This document shows, piece by piece, positions 1 to 11,273 of a DNA stretch of 64,000 nucleotides. This stretch comes from Isoperla grammatica (lineage: Eukaryota; Arthropoda; Insecta; Plecoptera; Perlodidae): contig CAMDTW010000655.1 in NCBI GenBank assembly GCA_945910005.1, positions 188,201 to 252,200 of the forward strand, written 5' to 3'. The notes below the pieces were generated by a model, which made no database searches, had not been told where the DNA came from, and was given only the letters and a program-made list of their open reading frames with translations. The stretch's first letter is position 1; every line of letters begins with the position of its first letter. The translations under genes were made by a program, and so were the position numbers.

Positions 1-580
1 ACCGTTGAAAAATAAGAATTATAGGTTGCATTCTTCAAGAGTATTATGAAAATGCATAAATTGAGTTTTTTGGTCGTTTTTGGTTTAAATATGGATAAAA
101 TATAGAAATTGGCTGATTTCAGTCTATCTACCACAAACTTCCAGTTTAAAGAGGAATCTTGCATACAGCTGGGATTCCTAAGTGTTTCAACCAAAGTTGA
201 CAAATCGTTGTTTTAGTGCGTTTCAGGCTCCAATAAGCACAATTTGTCCATTTCGTGACTTTTCGATAACTTCTATACAAGTTACACCATCCGTTGAAAA
301 ATAAGAATTATAGGCTGCATTCTTCAAGAGTATAATGAAAATGCATAAATTGAGTTTTTTTGGTCGTTTTTGGTTTAAATATGGATAAAATATAGAAATT
401 GGCTGATTTCAGTCCATCTACCACAAACTTCCAGTTTTAAAAGGAATCTTGCATACGGCTGGGATTCCTAAGGGTTTCAACCAAAAATGACAAATCGTTG
501 TTTTAGAGCGTTTCAGGCTCCAATAAGCACAATTTGTCCATTTCGTCACATTTCGATAACTTCTATAGAAAATACACCAT

Positions 581-869
581 CCGTTGAAAAATAAGAATTA
601 TAGGCTGCATTCTTCAAGAGTTAAATGAAAATGCATGAATTGAGTTTTTTCGTCGTTTTTGGTTGAAATATGCATAAAATATAGAAATTGGCTGATTTTA
701 GTCTATCTACCACAAACTTCCAGTTTTAAGAGGAATCTTGCATACGGCTGGGATTCCTAAGGGTTTCAACCAAATTGCACAAAACGTTGTTTTAGAGCGT
801 TTCAGGCTCTAATAAGCACAATTCGTCCATTTCGTCACATTTCGATAACTTCTATAGAAGTTACACCCG
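581..869. repeat. Chimeric monomer at an internal deletion of the 16-mer HOR
   Basis: The left part carries the TTAAATG / GCATGAATT / GGTTGAAAT markers of the third HOR monomer (compare ~2605 and ~7229). The right part carries the ATTTTAG, CTCTAATAAGC, TTCGTCC and ACCCGCCG markers of the eighth HOR monomer (compare ~4049 and ~8670). The switch lies near 670-690, in a stretch shared by both parents. This is what unequal homologous exchange between two monomers of the array would leave. Confidence 0.75.
846..863. other. 18-bp perfect palindrome at the monomer end (example copy)
   Basis: TAACTTCTATAGAAGTTA equals its own reverse complement over all 18 bases. It recurs at the same place in many monomers of the array, about 15 bp before the unit boundary. 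Other variants change the centre or one arm: TTCTCTGGAAG, TTCTTTAGAAGTAAC, TTCTTAAGAAG, TTCTATACAAG, CACTTATAG and TATAGAAAATAC. Most keep much of the dyad, but some clearly break it. A dyad repeated every ~289 bp could bind a dimeric protein or extrude as a cruciform. That is inference; the symmetry itself is directly visible. Confidence 0.85.
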
Positions 870-1019
870 CCGTCGAAAAATAAGAATTATAGGTTGCATT
901 CTTCAAGAGTATATTGAAAATGCATAAATTGAGTTTTTTCGTCGTTTTTGGTTAAAATATGCATAAAAAAAAGAAACTGGCTGATTTCAGTCTATCTACC
1001 ACAAACTTCCAGTTTTAAG

Positions 1020-1047
1020 AGGAATCTTGCATACGGCTGGGATTCCT
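1020..1047. other. Inverted repeat in the conserved core (7-bp arms, 14-nt loop; example copy)
   Basis: AGGAATC (1020-1026) and GATTCCT (1041-1047) are exact reverse complements separated by TTGCATACGGCTGG. The same arms and loop are found in nearly every monomer. Rare exceptions are point changes (GATTTCT near 11.74, 12.89, 29.06 and 34.26 kb; CTGTGATTCC near 3.93 and 8.55 kb; AAGTGGAATC near 1.6 and 6.22 kb) and one recurrent 7-bp deletion that removes most of the right arm. The element lies inside the least variable segment of the monomer. It may be a hairpin or a recognition site; no function can be assigned. Confidence 0.8.
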
Positions 1048-1158
1048 AAGGGTTTCAACCAAATTGCACAAAACGTTGTTTTAGAGCGTTTCAGGCTCCA
1101 ATAAGCACAATTTGTCTATTTCGTCACATTTCGATAACTTCTATAGAAGTTACACTCT

Positions 1159-1447
1159 CCGTCGAAAAATAAGAATTATAGGTTGCATTCTTCAAGAGTA
1201 TATTGAAAATGGATAAATTGAGTTTTTTCGTCGTTTTTGGTTAAAATATGCATAAAAAATAGAAATTGGCTGATTTCAGTCTATTTACCACAAACTTCCA
1301 GTTTTAAGAGGAATCTTGCATACGGCTGGGATTCCTAAGGGTTTCAACCAAAGTTGACAAATCGTTTTTTTAGAGCGTTTCAGGCTCCAATAAGCACAAT
1401 TTGTCCATTTCGTCACATTTCGATAACTTCTTTAGAAGTAACACCCT
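1159..1447. repeat. Representative consensus-like monomer (289 bp)
   Basis: One unit of the array given as a reference, starting at CCGTCG. In order it contains: an A-rich start (ATAAGAATTATAGG); a TTCTTCAAGAG segment followed by a variable TATATTG/TATTATG/TATAATG/TTTATTG word; a T-rich stretch (GAGTTTTTTCGTCGTTTTTGG); an A-rich stretch ending near GAAATTGGCTG; the highly conserved central core from ACTTCCAGTTTT to GATTCCTAAG; the GTTGAC/TTGCAC dimorphic segment; a conserved GCGTTTCAGGCTCCAATAAG stretch; and the terminal dyad around TTCTATAGAAG. The starting point is arbitrary because the repeat is circularly permutable. Particular to this copy are GGATAAA and TATTTACC, which recur in the equivalent monomers near 4.6 kb, 9.2 kb, 27.2 kb, 32.3 kb and 35.8 kb. 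Confidence 0.9.
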
Positions 1448-2025
1448 CCGTTGAAAAATAAGAATTATAGGCTAAATTCTTCAAGAGTATAATGAAAATG
1501 CATAAATTGAGTTTTTTCGTCGTTTTTGGTTAAAATATGCATAAAATATAGAAATTGGCTGATTTTAGTCTATCTACCACAAACTTCCAGTTTTAAGTGG
1601 AATCTTGCATACGGCTGGGATTCCTAAGGGTTTCAACCAAATTGCACAAAACGTTGTTTTAGAGCGTTTCAGGCTCTAATAAGCACAATTCGTCCATTTC
1701 GTCACATTTCGATAACTTCTATAGAAGTTACACCCTCCGTCGAAAAATAAGAATTATAGGTTGCATTCTTCAAGAGTATATTGAAAATGCATAAATTGAG
1801 TTTTTTCGTCGTTTTTGGTTAAAATATGCATAAAAAAAAGAAACTGGCTGATTTCAGTCTATCTACCACAAACTTCCAGTTTTAAGAGGAATCTTGCATA
1901 CGGCTGGGATTCCTAAGGATTTCAACCAAATTGCACAAAACGTTGTTTTACAGCGTTTCAGGCTCCAATAAGCACAATTTGTCCATTTCGTCACATTTCG
2001 ATAACTTCTATAGAAGTTACACTCA

Positions 2026-5000
2026 CCGTTGAAAAATAAGAATTATAGGTTGCATTCTTCAAGAGTATTATGAAAATGCATAAATTGAGTTTTTTGGTCG
2101 TTTTTGGTTTAAATATGGATAAAATATAGAAATTGGCTGATTTCAGTCTATCTACCACAAACTTCCAGTTTTAAGAGGAATCTTGCATACAGCTGGGATT
2201 CCTAAGTGTTTCAACCAAAGTTGACAAATCGTTGTTTTAGTGCGTTTCAGGCTCCAATAAGCACAATTTGTCCATTTCGTGACTTTTCGATAACTTCTAT
2301 ACAAGTTACACCATCCGTTGAAAAATAAGAATTATAGGCTGCATTCTTCAAGAGTATAATGAAAATGCATAAATTGAGTTTTTTTGGTCGTTTTTGGTTT
2401 AAATATGGATAAAATATAGAAATTGGCTGATTTCAGTCCATCTACCACAAACTTCCAGTTTTAAAAGGAATCTTGCATACGGCTGGGATTCCTAAGGGTT
2501 TCAACCAAAAATGACAAATCGTTGTTTTAGAGCGTTTCAGGCTCCAATAAGCACAATTTGTCCATTTCGTCACATTTCGATAACTTCTATAGAAAATACA
2601 CCATCCGTTGAAAAATAAGAATTATAGGCTGCATTCTTCAAGAGTTAAATGAAAATGCATGAATTGAGTTTTTTCGTCGTTTTTGGTTGAAATATGCATA
2701 AAATATAGAAATTAGCTGATTTTAGTCTATCTACAACAAACTTCCAGTTTTAAGAGGAATCTTGCATACGGCTGGGATTCCTAAGGGTGTAAACCAATTG
2801 CACAAAACGTTGTTTTAGAGCGTTTCAGGCTCCAAAGAGCTCAATTTGTCCATTTCGTCACATTTTGATAACTTCTATAGAAGTTACACCCTCCGTCGAA
2901 AAATAAGAATTATAGGTTGCATTCTTCAAGAGTTTATTGAAAATGCATAAATTGAGTTTTTTCGTCGTTTTTTGGTTAAAATATGAATAAAAAATAGAAA
3001 TTGGCTAATTTCAGTCTATCTACCACAAACTTCCAGTTTTAAGAGGAATCTTGCATACGGCTGGGATTCCTAAGGGTTTCAACCAAAGTTAACAAATCGT
3101 TGTTTTAGAGCGTTTTAGGCTCCAATAAGCACAAAATGTCCATTTCGTCACATTTCGATAACTTCTTAAGAAGTAACACCCTCCGTTGAAAAGTAAGAAT
3201 TATAGTTTTTATTCTTCAAGAGTATTATGAAAATGCATAAATGAGGTTTTAAGTCGTTTTTGGTTAAAATATGCATAAAATATAGAAATTGGCTGATTTC
3301 AGTCTATCTACAACAAACATCCAGTTTTAAGAGGAATCTTGCATACGGCTGGGATTCCTAAGGGTTTCAACCAAAGTTAACAAATCGTTGTTGTAGAGCG
3401 TTTCAGGCTCCAATAAGCACAATTTGTCCATTTCGTCACATTTCGATAACTTCTCTGGAAGTTACACCATCCGTTGAAAAATAAGAATTATAGGCTGCAT
3501 TCTTCAAGAGTATAATGAAAATGCATAAATTGAGTTTTTTCGTCGTTTTTGGTTAAAATATGCATAAAATATAGAAATTGGCTGATTTTAGTCTATCTAC
3601 CACAAACTTCCAGTTTTAAGAGGAATCTTGCATACGGCTGGGATTCCTAAGGGTTTCAACCAAATTGCACAAAACGTTGTTTTAGAGCGTTTCAGGCTCC
3701 AATAAGCACAATTTGTCTATTTCGTCACATTTCGATAACTTCTATAGAAGTTACACTCTCCGTCGAAAAATAAGAATTATAGGTTGCATTCTTCAAGAGT
3801 ATATTGAAAATGGATAAATTGAGTTTTTTCGTCGTTTTTGGTTAAAATATGCATAAAAAATAGAAATTGGCTGATTTCAGTCTATCTACCACAAACTTCC
3901 AGTTTTAAGAGGAATCTTGCATACGGCTGTGATTCCTAAGGGTTTCAATCAAAGTTGACAAATCGTTTTTTTAGAGCGTTTCAGGCTCCAATAAGCACAA
4001 TTTGTCCATTTCGTCACATTTCGATAACTTCTTTAGAAGTAACACCCTCCGTTGAAAAATAAGAATTATAGGCTGCATTCTTCAAGAGTATAATGAAAAT
4101 GCATAAATTGAGTTTTTTCGTCGTTTTTGGTTAAAATATGCATAAAATATAGAAATTGGCTGATTTTAGTCTATCTACCACAAACTTCCAGTTTTAAGAG
4201 GAATCTTGCATACGGCTGGGATTCCTAAGGGTTTCAACCAAATTGCACAAAACGTTGTTTTAGAGCGTTTCAGGCTCTAATAAGCACAATTCGTCCATTT
4301 CGTCACATTTCGATAACTTCTATAGAAGTTACACCCGCCGTCGAAAAATAAGAATTATAGGTTGCATTCTTCAAGAGTATATTGAAAATGCATAAATTGA
4401 GTTTTTTCGTCGTTTTTGGTTAAAATATGCATAAAAAAAAGAAACTGGCTGATTTCAGTCTATCTACCACAAACTTCCAGTTTTAAGAGGAATCTTGCAT
4501 ACGGCTGGGATTCCTAAGGGTTTCAACCAAATTGCACAAAACGTTGTTTTAGAGCGTTTCAGGCTCCAATAAGCACAATTTGTCTATTTCGTCACATTTC
4601 GATAACTTCTATAGAAGTTACACTCTCCGTCGAAAAATAAGAATTATAGGTTGCATTCTTCAAGAGTATATTGAAAATGGATAAATTGAGTTTTTTCGTC
4701 GTTTTTGGTTAAAATATGCATAAAAAATAGAAATTGGCTGATTTCAGTCTATTTACCACAAACTTCCAGTTTTAAGAGGAATCTTGCATACGGCTGGGAT
4801 TCCTAAGGGTTTCAACCAAAGTTGACAAATCGTTTTTTTAGAGCGTTTCAGGCTCCAATAAGCACAATTTGTCCATTTCGTCACATTTCGATAACTTCTT
4901 TAGAAGTAACACCCTCCGTTGAAAAATAAGAATTATAGGCTAAATTCTTCAAGAGTATAATGAAAATGCATAAATTGAGTTTTTTCGTCGTTTTTGGTTA

Positions 5001-6649
5001 AAATATGCATAAAATATAGAAATTGGCTGATTTTAGTCTATCTACCACAAACTTCCAGTTTTAAGAGGAATCTTGCATACGGCTGGGATTCCTAAGGGTT
5101 TCAACCAAATTGCACAAAACGTTGTTTTAGAGCGTTTCAGGCTCTAATAAGCACAATTCGTCCATTTCGTCACATTTCGATAACTTCTATAGAAGTTACA
5201 CCCTCCGTCGAAAAATAAGAATTATAGGTTGCATTCTTCAAGAGTATATTGAAAATGCATAAATTGAGTTTTTTCGTCGTTTTTGGTTAAAATATGCATA
5301 AAAAAAAGAAACTGGCTGATTTCAGTCTATCTACCACAAACTTCCAGTTTTAAGAGGAATCTTGCATACGGCTGGGATTCCTAAGGATTTCAACCAAATT
5401 GCACAAAACGTTGTTTTACAGCGTTTCAGGCTCCAATAAGCACAATTTGTCCATTTCGTCACATTTCGATAACTACTATAGAAGTTACACTCACCGTTGA
5501 AAAATAAGAATTATAGGTTGCATTCTTCAAGAGTATTATGAAAATGCATAAATTGAGTTTTTTGGTCGTTTTTGGTTTAAATATGGATAAAATATAGAAA
5601 TTGGCTGATTTCAGTCTATCTACCACAAACTTCCAGTTTTAAGAGGAATCTTGCATACGGCTGGGATTCCTAAGGGTGTCAACCAAATTGCACAAAACGT
5701 TGTTTTAGAGCGTTTCAGGCTTTAATAAGCACAATTTGTCCATTTCGTCACATTTCGATAACTTCTATAGAAGTTACACCCTCCGTCGAAAAATAAGAAT
5801 TATAGGTTGCATTCTTCAAGAGTTTATTGAAAATGCATAAATTGAGTTTTTTCGTCGTTTTTGGTTAAAATATGAATAAAAAATAGAAATTGGCTAATTT
5901 CAGTCTATCTACCACAAACTTCCAGTTTTAAGAGGAATCTTGCATACGGCTGGGATTCCTAAGGGTTTCAACCAAAGTTGACAAATCGTTTTTTTAGAGC
6001 GTTTCAGGCTGCAATAAGCACAATTTGTCCATTTCGTCACATTTCGATAACTTCTTTAGAAGTAACACCCTCCGTTGAAAAATAAGAATTATAGGCTAAA
6101 TTCTTCAAGAGTATAATGAAAATGCATAAATTGAGTTTTTTCGTCGTTTTTGGTTAAAATATGCATAAAATATAGAAATTGGCTGATTTTAGTCTATCTA
6201 CCACAAACTTCCAGTTTTAAGTGGAATCTTGCATACGGCTGGGATTCCTAAGGGTTTCAACCAAATTGCACAAAACGTTGTTTTAGAGCGTTTCAGGCTC
6301 TAATAAGCACAATTCGTCCATTTCGTCACATTTCGATAACTTCTATAGAAGTTACACCCTCCGTCGAAAAATAAGAATTATAGGTTGCATTCTTCAAGAG
6401 TATATTGAAAATGCATAAATTGAGTTTTTTCGTCGTTTTTGGTTAAAATATGCATAAAAAAAAGAAACTGGCTGATTTCAGTCTATCTACCACAAACTTC
6501 CAGTTTTAAGAGGAATCTTGCATACGGCTGGGATTCCTAAGGATTTCAACCAAATTGCACAAAACGTTGTTTTACAGCGTTTCAGGCTCCAATAAGCACA
6601 ATTTGTCCATTTCGTCACATTTCGATAACTTCTATAGAAGTTACACTCA
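2026..6649. repeat. 16-monomer HOR, complete copy (4,624 bp)
   Basis: Sixteen distinguishable monomers, whose marker variants reappear 4,624 bp downstream: TCGTGACTTTT, CCAAAGAGCTC (~2833 and ~7457), GAAAAGTAAG (~3187 and ~7811), CGTTGTTGTAG (~3388 and ~8012), CTGTGATTCC, ACCCGCC (4333 and 8957), AACTACTATAG (~5471 and ~10095), and CTTTAATAAGC followed by CTGCAATAAGC. The two copies look nearly identical over about 4 kb; a visible difference is a one-base deletion and an extra T in this copy (AACCAATTGC near 2793, CGTTTTTTGG near 2967). Near-identity between copies, set against clearly diverged neighbouring monomers inside each copy, is the defining mark of an HOR. Confidence 0.9.
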
Positions 6650-9600
6650 CCGTTGAAAAATAAGAATTATAGGTTGCATTCTTCAAGAGTATTATGAAAA
6701 TGCATAAATTGAGTTTTTTGGTCGTTTTTGGTTTAAATATGGATAAAATATAGAAATTGGCTGATTTCAGTCTATCTACCACAAACTTCCAGTTTTAAGA
6801 GGAATCTTGCATACAGCTGGGATTCCTAAGTGTTTCAACCAAAGTTGACAAATCGTTGTTTTAGTGCGTTTCAGGCTCCAATAAGCACAATTTGTCCATT
6901 TCGTGACTTTTCGATAACTTCTATACAAGTTACACCATCCGTTGAAAAATAAGAATTATAGGCTGCATTCTTCAAGAGTATAATGAAAATGCATAAATTG
7001 AGTTTTTTTGGTCGTTTTTGGTTTAAATATGGATAAAATATAGAAATTGGCTGATTTCAGTCCATCTACCACAAACTTCCAGTTTTAAAAGGAATCTTGC
7101 ATACGGCTGGGATTCCTAAGGGTTTCAACCAAAAATGACAAATCGTTGTTTTAGAGCGTTTCAGGCTCCAATAAGCACAATTTGTCCATTTCGTCACATT
7201 TCGATAACTTCTATAGAAAATACACCATCCGTTGAAAAATAAGAATTATAGGCTGCATTCTTCAAGAGTTAAATGAAAATGCATGAATTGAGTTTTTTCG
7301 TCGTTTTTGGTTGAAATATGCATAAAATATAGAAATTAGCTGATTTTAGTCTATCTACAACAAACTTCCAGTTTTAAGAGGAATCTTGCATACGGCTGGG
7401 ATTCCTAAGGGTGTAAACCAAATTGCACAAAACGTTGTTTTAGAGCGTTTCAGGCTCCAAAGAGCTCAATTTGTCCATTTCGTCACATTTTGATAACTTC
7501 TATAGAAGTTACACCCTCCGTCGAAAAATAAGAATTATAGGTTGCATTCTTCAAGAGTTTATTGAAAATGCATAAATTGAGTTTTTTCGTCGTTTTTGGT
7601 TAAAATATGAATAAAAAATAGAAATTGGCTAATTTCAGTCTATCTACCACAAACTTCCAGTTTTAAGAGGAATCTTGCATACGGCTGGGATTCCTAAGGG
7701 TTTCAACCAAAGTTAACAAATCGTTGTTTTAGAGCGTTTTAGGCTCCAATAAGCACAAAATGTCCATTTCGTCACATTTCGATAACTTCTTAAGAAGTAA
7801 CACCCTCCGTTGAAAAGTAAGAATTATAGTTTTTATTCTTCAAGAGTATTATGAAAATGCATAAATGAGGTTTTAAGTCGTTTTTGGTTAAAATATGCAT
7901 AAAATATAGAAATTGGCTGATTTCAGTCTATCTACAACAAACATCCAGTTTTAAGAGGAATCTTGCATACGGCTGGGATTCCTAAGGGTTTCAACCAAAG
8001 TTAACAAATCGTTGTTGTAGAGCGTTTCAGGCTCCAATAAGCACAATTTGTCCATTTCGTCACATTTCGATAACTTCTCTGGAAGTTACACCATCCGTTG
8101 AAAAATAAGAATTATAGGCTGCATTCTTCAAGAGTATAATGAAAATGCATAAATTGAGTTTTTTCGTCGTTTTTGGTTAAAATATGCATAAAATATAGAA
8201 ATTGGCTGATTTTAGTCTATCTACCACAAACTTCCAGTTTTAAGAGGAATCTTGCATACGGCTGGGATTCCTAAGGGTTTCAACCAAATTGCACAAAACG
8301 TTGTTTTAGAGCGTTTCAGGCTCCAATAAGCACAATTTGTCTATTTCGTCACATTTCGATAACTTCTATAGAAGTTACACTCTCCGTCGAAAAATAAGAA
8401 TTATAGGTTGCATTCTTCAAGAGTATATTGAAAATGGATAAATTGAGTTTTTTCGTCGTTTTTGGTTAAAATATGCATAAAAAATAGAAATTGGCTGATT
8501 TCAGTCTATCTACCACAAACTTCCAGTTTTAAGAGGAATCTTGCATACGGCTGTGATTCCTAAGGGTTTCAATCAAAGTTGACAAATCGTTTTTTTAGAG
8601 CGTTTCAGGCTCCAATAAGCACAATTTGTCCATTTCGTCACATTTCGATAACTTCTTTAGAAGTAACACCCTCCGTTGAAAAATAAGAATTATAGGCTGC
8701 ATTCTTCAAGAGTATAATGAAAATGCATAAATTGAGTTTTTTCGTCGTTTTTGGTTAAAATATGCATAAAATATAGAAATTGGCTGATTTTAGTCTATCT
8801 ACCACAAACTTCCAGTTTTAAGAGGAATCTTGCATACGGCTGGGATTCCTAAGGGTTTCAACCAAATTGCACAAAACGTTGTTTTAGAGCGTTTCAGGCT
8901 CTAATAAGCACAATTCGTCCATTTCGTCACATTTCGATAACTTCTATAGAAGTTACACCCGCCGTCGAAAAATAAGAATTATAGGTTGCATTCTTCAAGA
9001 GTATATTGAAAATGCATAAATTGAGTTTTTTCGTCGTTTTTGGTTAAAATATGCATAAAAAAAAGAAACTGGCTGATTTCAGTCTATCTACCACAAACTT
9101 CCAGTTTTAAGAGGAATCTTGCATACGGCTGGGATTCCTAAGGGTTTCAACCAAATTGCACAAAACGTTGTTTTAGAGCGTTTCAGGCTCCAATAAGCAC
9201 AATTTGTCTATTTCGTCACATTTCGATAACTTCTATAGAAGTTACACTCTCCGTCGAAAAATAAGAATTATAGGTTGCATTCTTCAAGAGTATATTGAAA
9301 ATGGATAAATTGAGTTTTTTCGTCGTTTTTGGTTAAAATATGCATAAAAAATAGAAATTGGCTGATTTCAGTCTATTTACCACAAACTTCCAGTTTTAAG
9401 AGGAATCTTGCATACGGCTGGGATTCCTAAGGGTTTCAACCAAAGTTGACAAATCGTTTTTTTAGAGCGTTTCAGGCTCCAATAAGCACAATTTGTCCAT
9501 TTCGTCACATTTCGATAACTTCTTTAGAAGTAACACCCTCCGTTGAAAAATAAGAATTATAGGCTAAATTCTTCAAGAGTATAATGAAAATGCATAAATT

Positions 9601-10695
9601 GAGTTTTTTCGTCGTTTTTGGTTAAAATATGCATAAAATATAGAAATTGGCTGATTTTAGTCTATCTACCACAAACTTCCAGTTTTAAGAGGAATCTTGC
9701 ATACGGCTGGGATTCCTAAGGGTTTCAACCAAATTGCACAAAACGTTGTTTTAGAGCGTTTCAGGCTCTAATAAGCACAATTCGTCCATTTCGTCACATT
9801 TCGATAACTTCTATAGAAGTTACACCCTCCGTCGAAAAATAAGAATTATAGGTTGCATTCTTCAAGAGTATATTGAAAATGCATAAATTGAGTTTTTTCG
9901 TCGTTTTTGGTTAAAATATGCATAAAAAAAAGAAACTGGCTGATTTCAGTCTATCTACCACAAACTTCCAGTTTTAAGAGGAATCTTGCATACGGCTGGG
10001 ATTCCTAAGGATTTCAACCAAATTGCACAAAACGTTGTTTTACAGCGTTTCAGGCTCCAATAAGCACAATTTGTCCATTTCGTCACATTTCGATAACTAC
10101 TATAGAAGTTACACTCACCGTTGAAAAATAAGAATTATAGGTTGCATTCTTCAAGAGTATTATGAAAATGCATAAATTGAGTTTTTTGGTCGTTTTTGGT
10201 TTAAATATGGATAAAATATAGAAATTGGCTGATTTCAGTCTATCTACCACAAACTTCCAGTTTTAAGAGGAATCTTGCATACGGCTGGGATTCCTAAGGG
10301 TGTCAACCAAATTGCACAAAACGTTGTTTTAGAGCGTTTCAGGCTTTAATAAGCACAATTTGTCCATTTCGTCACATTTCGATAACTTCTATAGAAGTTA
10401 CACCCTCCGTCGAAAAATAAGAATTATAGGTTGCATTCTTCAAGAGTTTATTGAAAATGCATAAATTGAGTTTTTTCGTCGTTTTTGGTTAAAATATGAA
10501 TAAAAAATAGAAATTGGCTAATTTCAGTCTATCTACCACAAACTTCCAGTTTTAAGAGGAATCTTGCATACGGCTGGGATTCCTAAGGGTTTCAACCAAA
10601 GTTGACAAATCGTTTTTTTAGAGCGTTTCAGGCTGCAATAAGCACAATTTGTCCATTTCGTCACATTTCGATAACTTCTTTAGAAGTAACACCCT
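6650..10695. repeat. 16-monomer HOR, second copy (14 monomers retained)
   Basis: Repeats 2026-6071 in the same monomer order at a constant shift of 4,624 bp. It stops after the CTGCAATAAGC monomer. The complete copy continues at 6072 with a GGCTAAATTC monomer and an AAAAAAAAGAAACTGG monomer, whereas here position 10696 begins a different variant (ATAGTTTTTATTC, ATAAATTGAGG). This change of partner is the right edge of the 16-mer HOR domain. Confidence 0.88.
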
Positions 10696-11273
10696 CCGTT
10701 GAAAAATAAGAATTATAGTTTTTATTCTTCAAGAGTATTATGAAAATGCATAAATTGAGGTTTTAAGTCGTTTTTGGTTAAAATATGCATAAAATATAGA
10801 AATTGGCTGATTTCAGTCTATCTACAACAAACTTCCAGTTTTAAGAGGAATCTTGCATACGGCTGGGATTCCTAAGGGTTTCAACCAAAGTTGACAAATC
10901 GTTGTTTTAGAGCGTTTCAGGCTTCAATAAGCACAATTTGTCCATTTCGTCACATTTCGATAACTTCTATAAAAGTTACACCATCCGTTGAAAAATAAGA
11001 ATTATAGGCTGCAAGCTTCAAGAGTTTAATGAAAATGCATAAATTGAGTTTTTTCGTCGTTTTTGGTTGAAATATGCATAAAATATAGAAATTAGCTGAT
11101 TTTAGTCTATCTACCACAAACTTCCAGTTTTAAGAGGAATCTTGCATACGGCTGGGATTCCTAAGGGTGTCAACCAAATTGCACAAAACGTTGTTTTAGA
11201 GCGTTTCAGGCTTTAATAAGCACAATTTGTCCATTTCGTCACATTTCGATAACTTCTATAGAAGTTACACCCT
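10696..11273. repeat. Two transitional monomers between HOR domains
   Basis: The first monomer has ATAGTTTTTATTC, TTGAGGTTTTAAGTCG, CTACAACAAAC, CTTCAATAAG and TATAAAAG; the same variant recurs near 29.46 and 34.66 kb. The second has CTGCAAGCTTC, GGTTGAAATATG, GGGTGTCAACC and CTTTAATAAG. It starts the four-variant series that is then repeated as the 1,156-bp HOR. The same order of variants reappears in part of the 18-mer HOR, so this is a splice between two HOR families. Confidence 0.65.

Larger units (their letters stand above)
1..2025. repeat. Truncated copy of the 16-monomer HOR (7 monomers)
   Basis: The first two and a half monomers (1 to about 680) match 2025-2704 and 6649-7328 at constant shifts of 2,024 and 6,648 bp, including the marker variants TCGTGACTTTT, TATACAAG, TATAGAAAATAC and GCATGAATT. 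From about 680 onward the sequence instead follows the later part of the HOR, with ACCCGCCGTCG at 870 matching 4336 and 8960. Five consecutive monomers of the full unit are therefore missing here, and the join lies inside the monomer at 581-869. The block ends with the same pair of monomers, including TTTTAAGTGG, that closes the complete copy at 6072-6649. Confidence 0.8.

Noticed and set aside
61..130. TATA-box-like words (ATAAAATATAG) as promoters
   Set aside because: They are a consequence of the A/T-rich half of each monomer and recur every unit without any downstream gene. Satellite transcription is possible but has no support in the sequence.
830..850. CENP-B-box-like motif in TTCGTCACATTTCGATA
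   Set aside because: The TTCG start and the central A fit the box loosely, but the essential CGGG end is missing and reads TCGA. I do not call it a CENP-B box.
844..864. lox-like site (ATAACTTC...GAAGTTA)
   Set aside because: The arms recall the ends of loxP, but the site has no 8-bp spacer and the arms are much shorter than 13 bp. There is no phage or recombinase context. It is treated as a simple palindrome.
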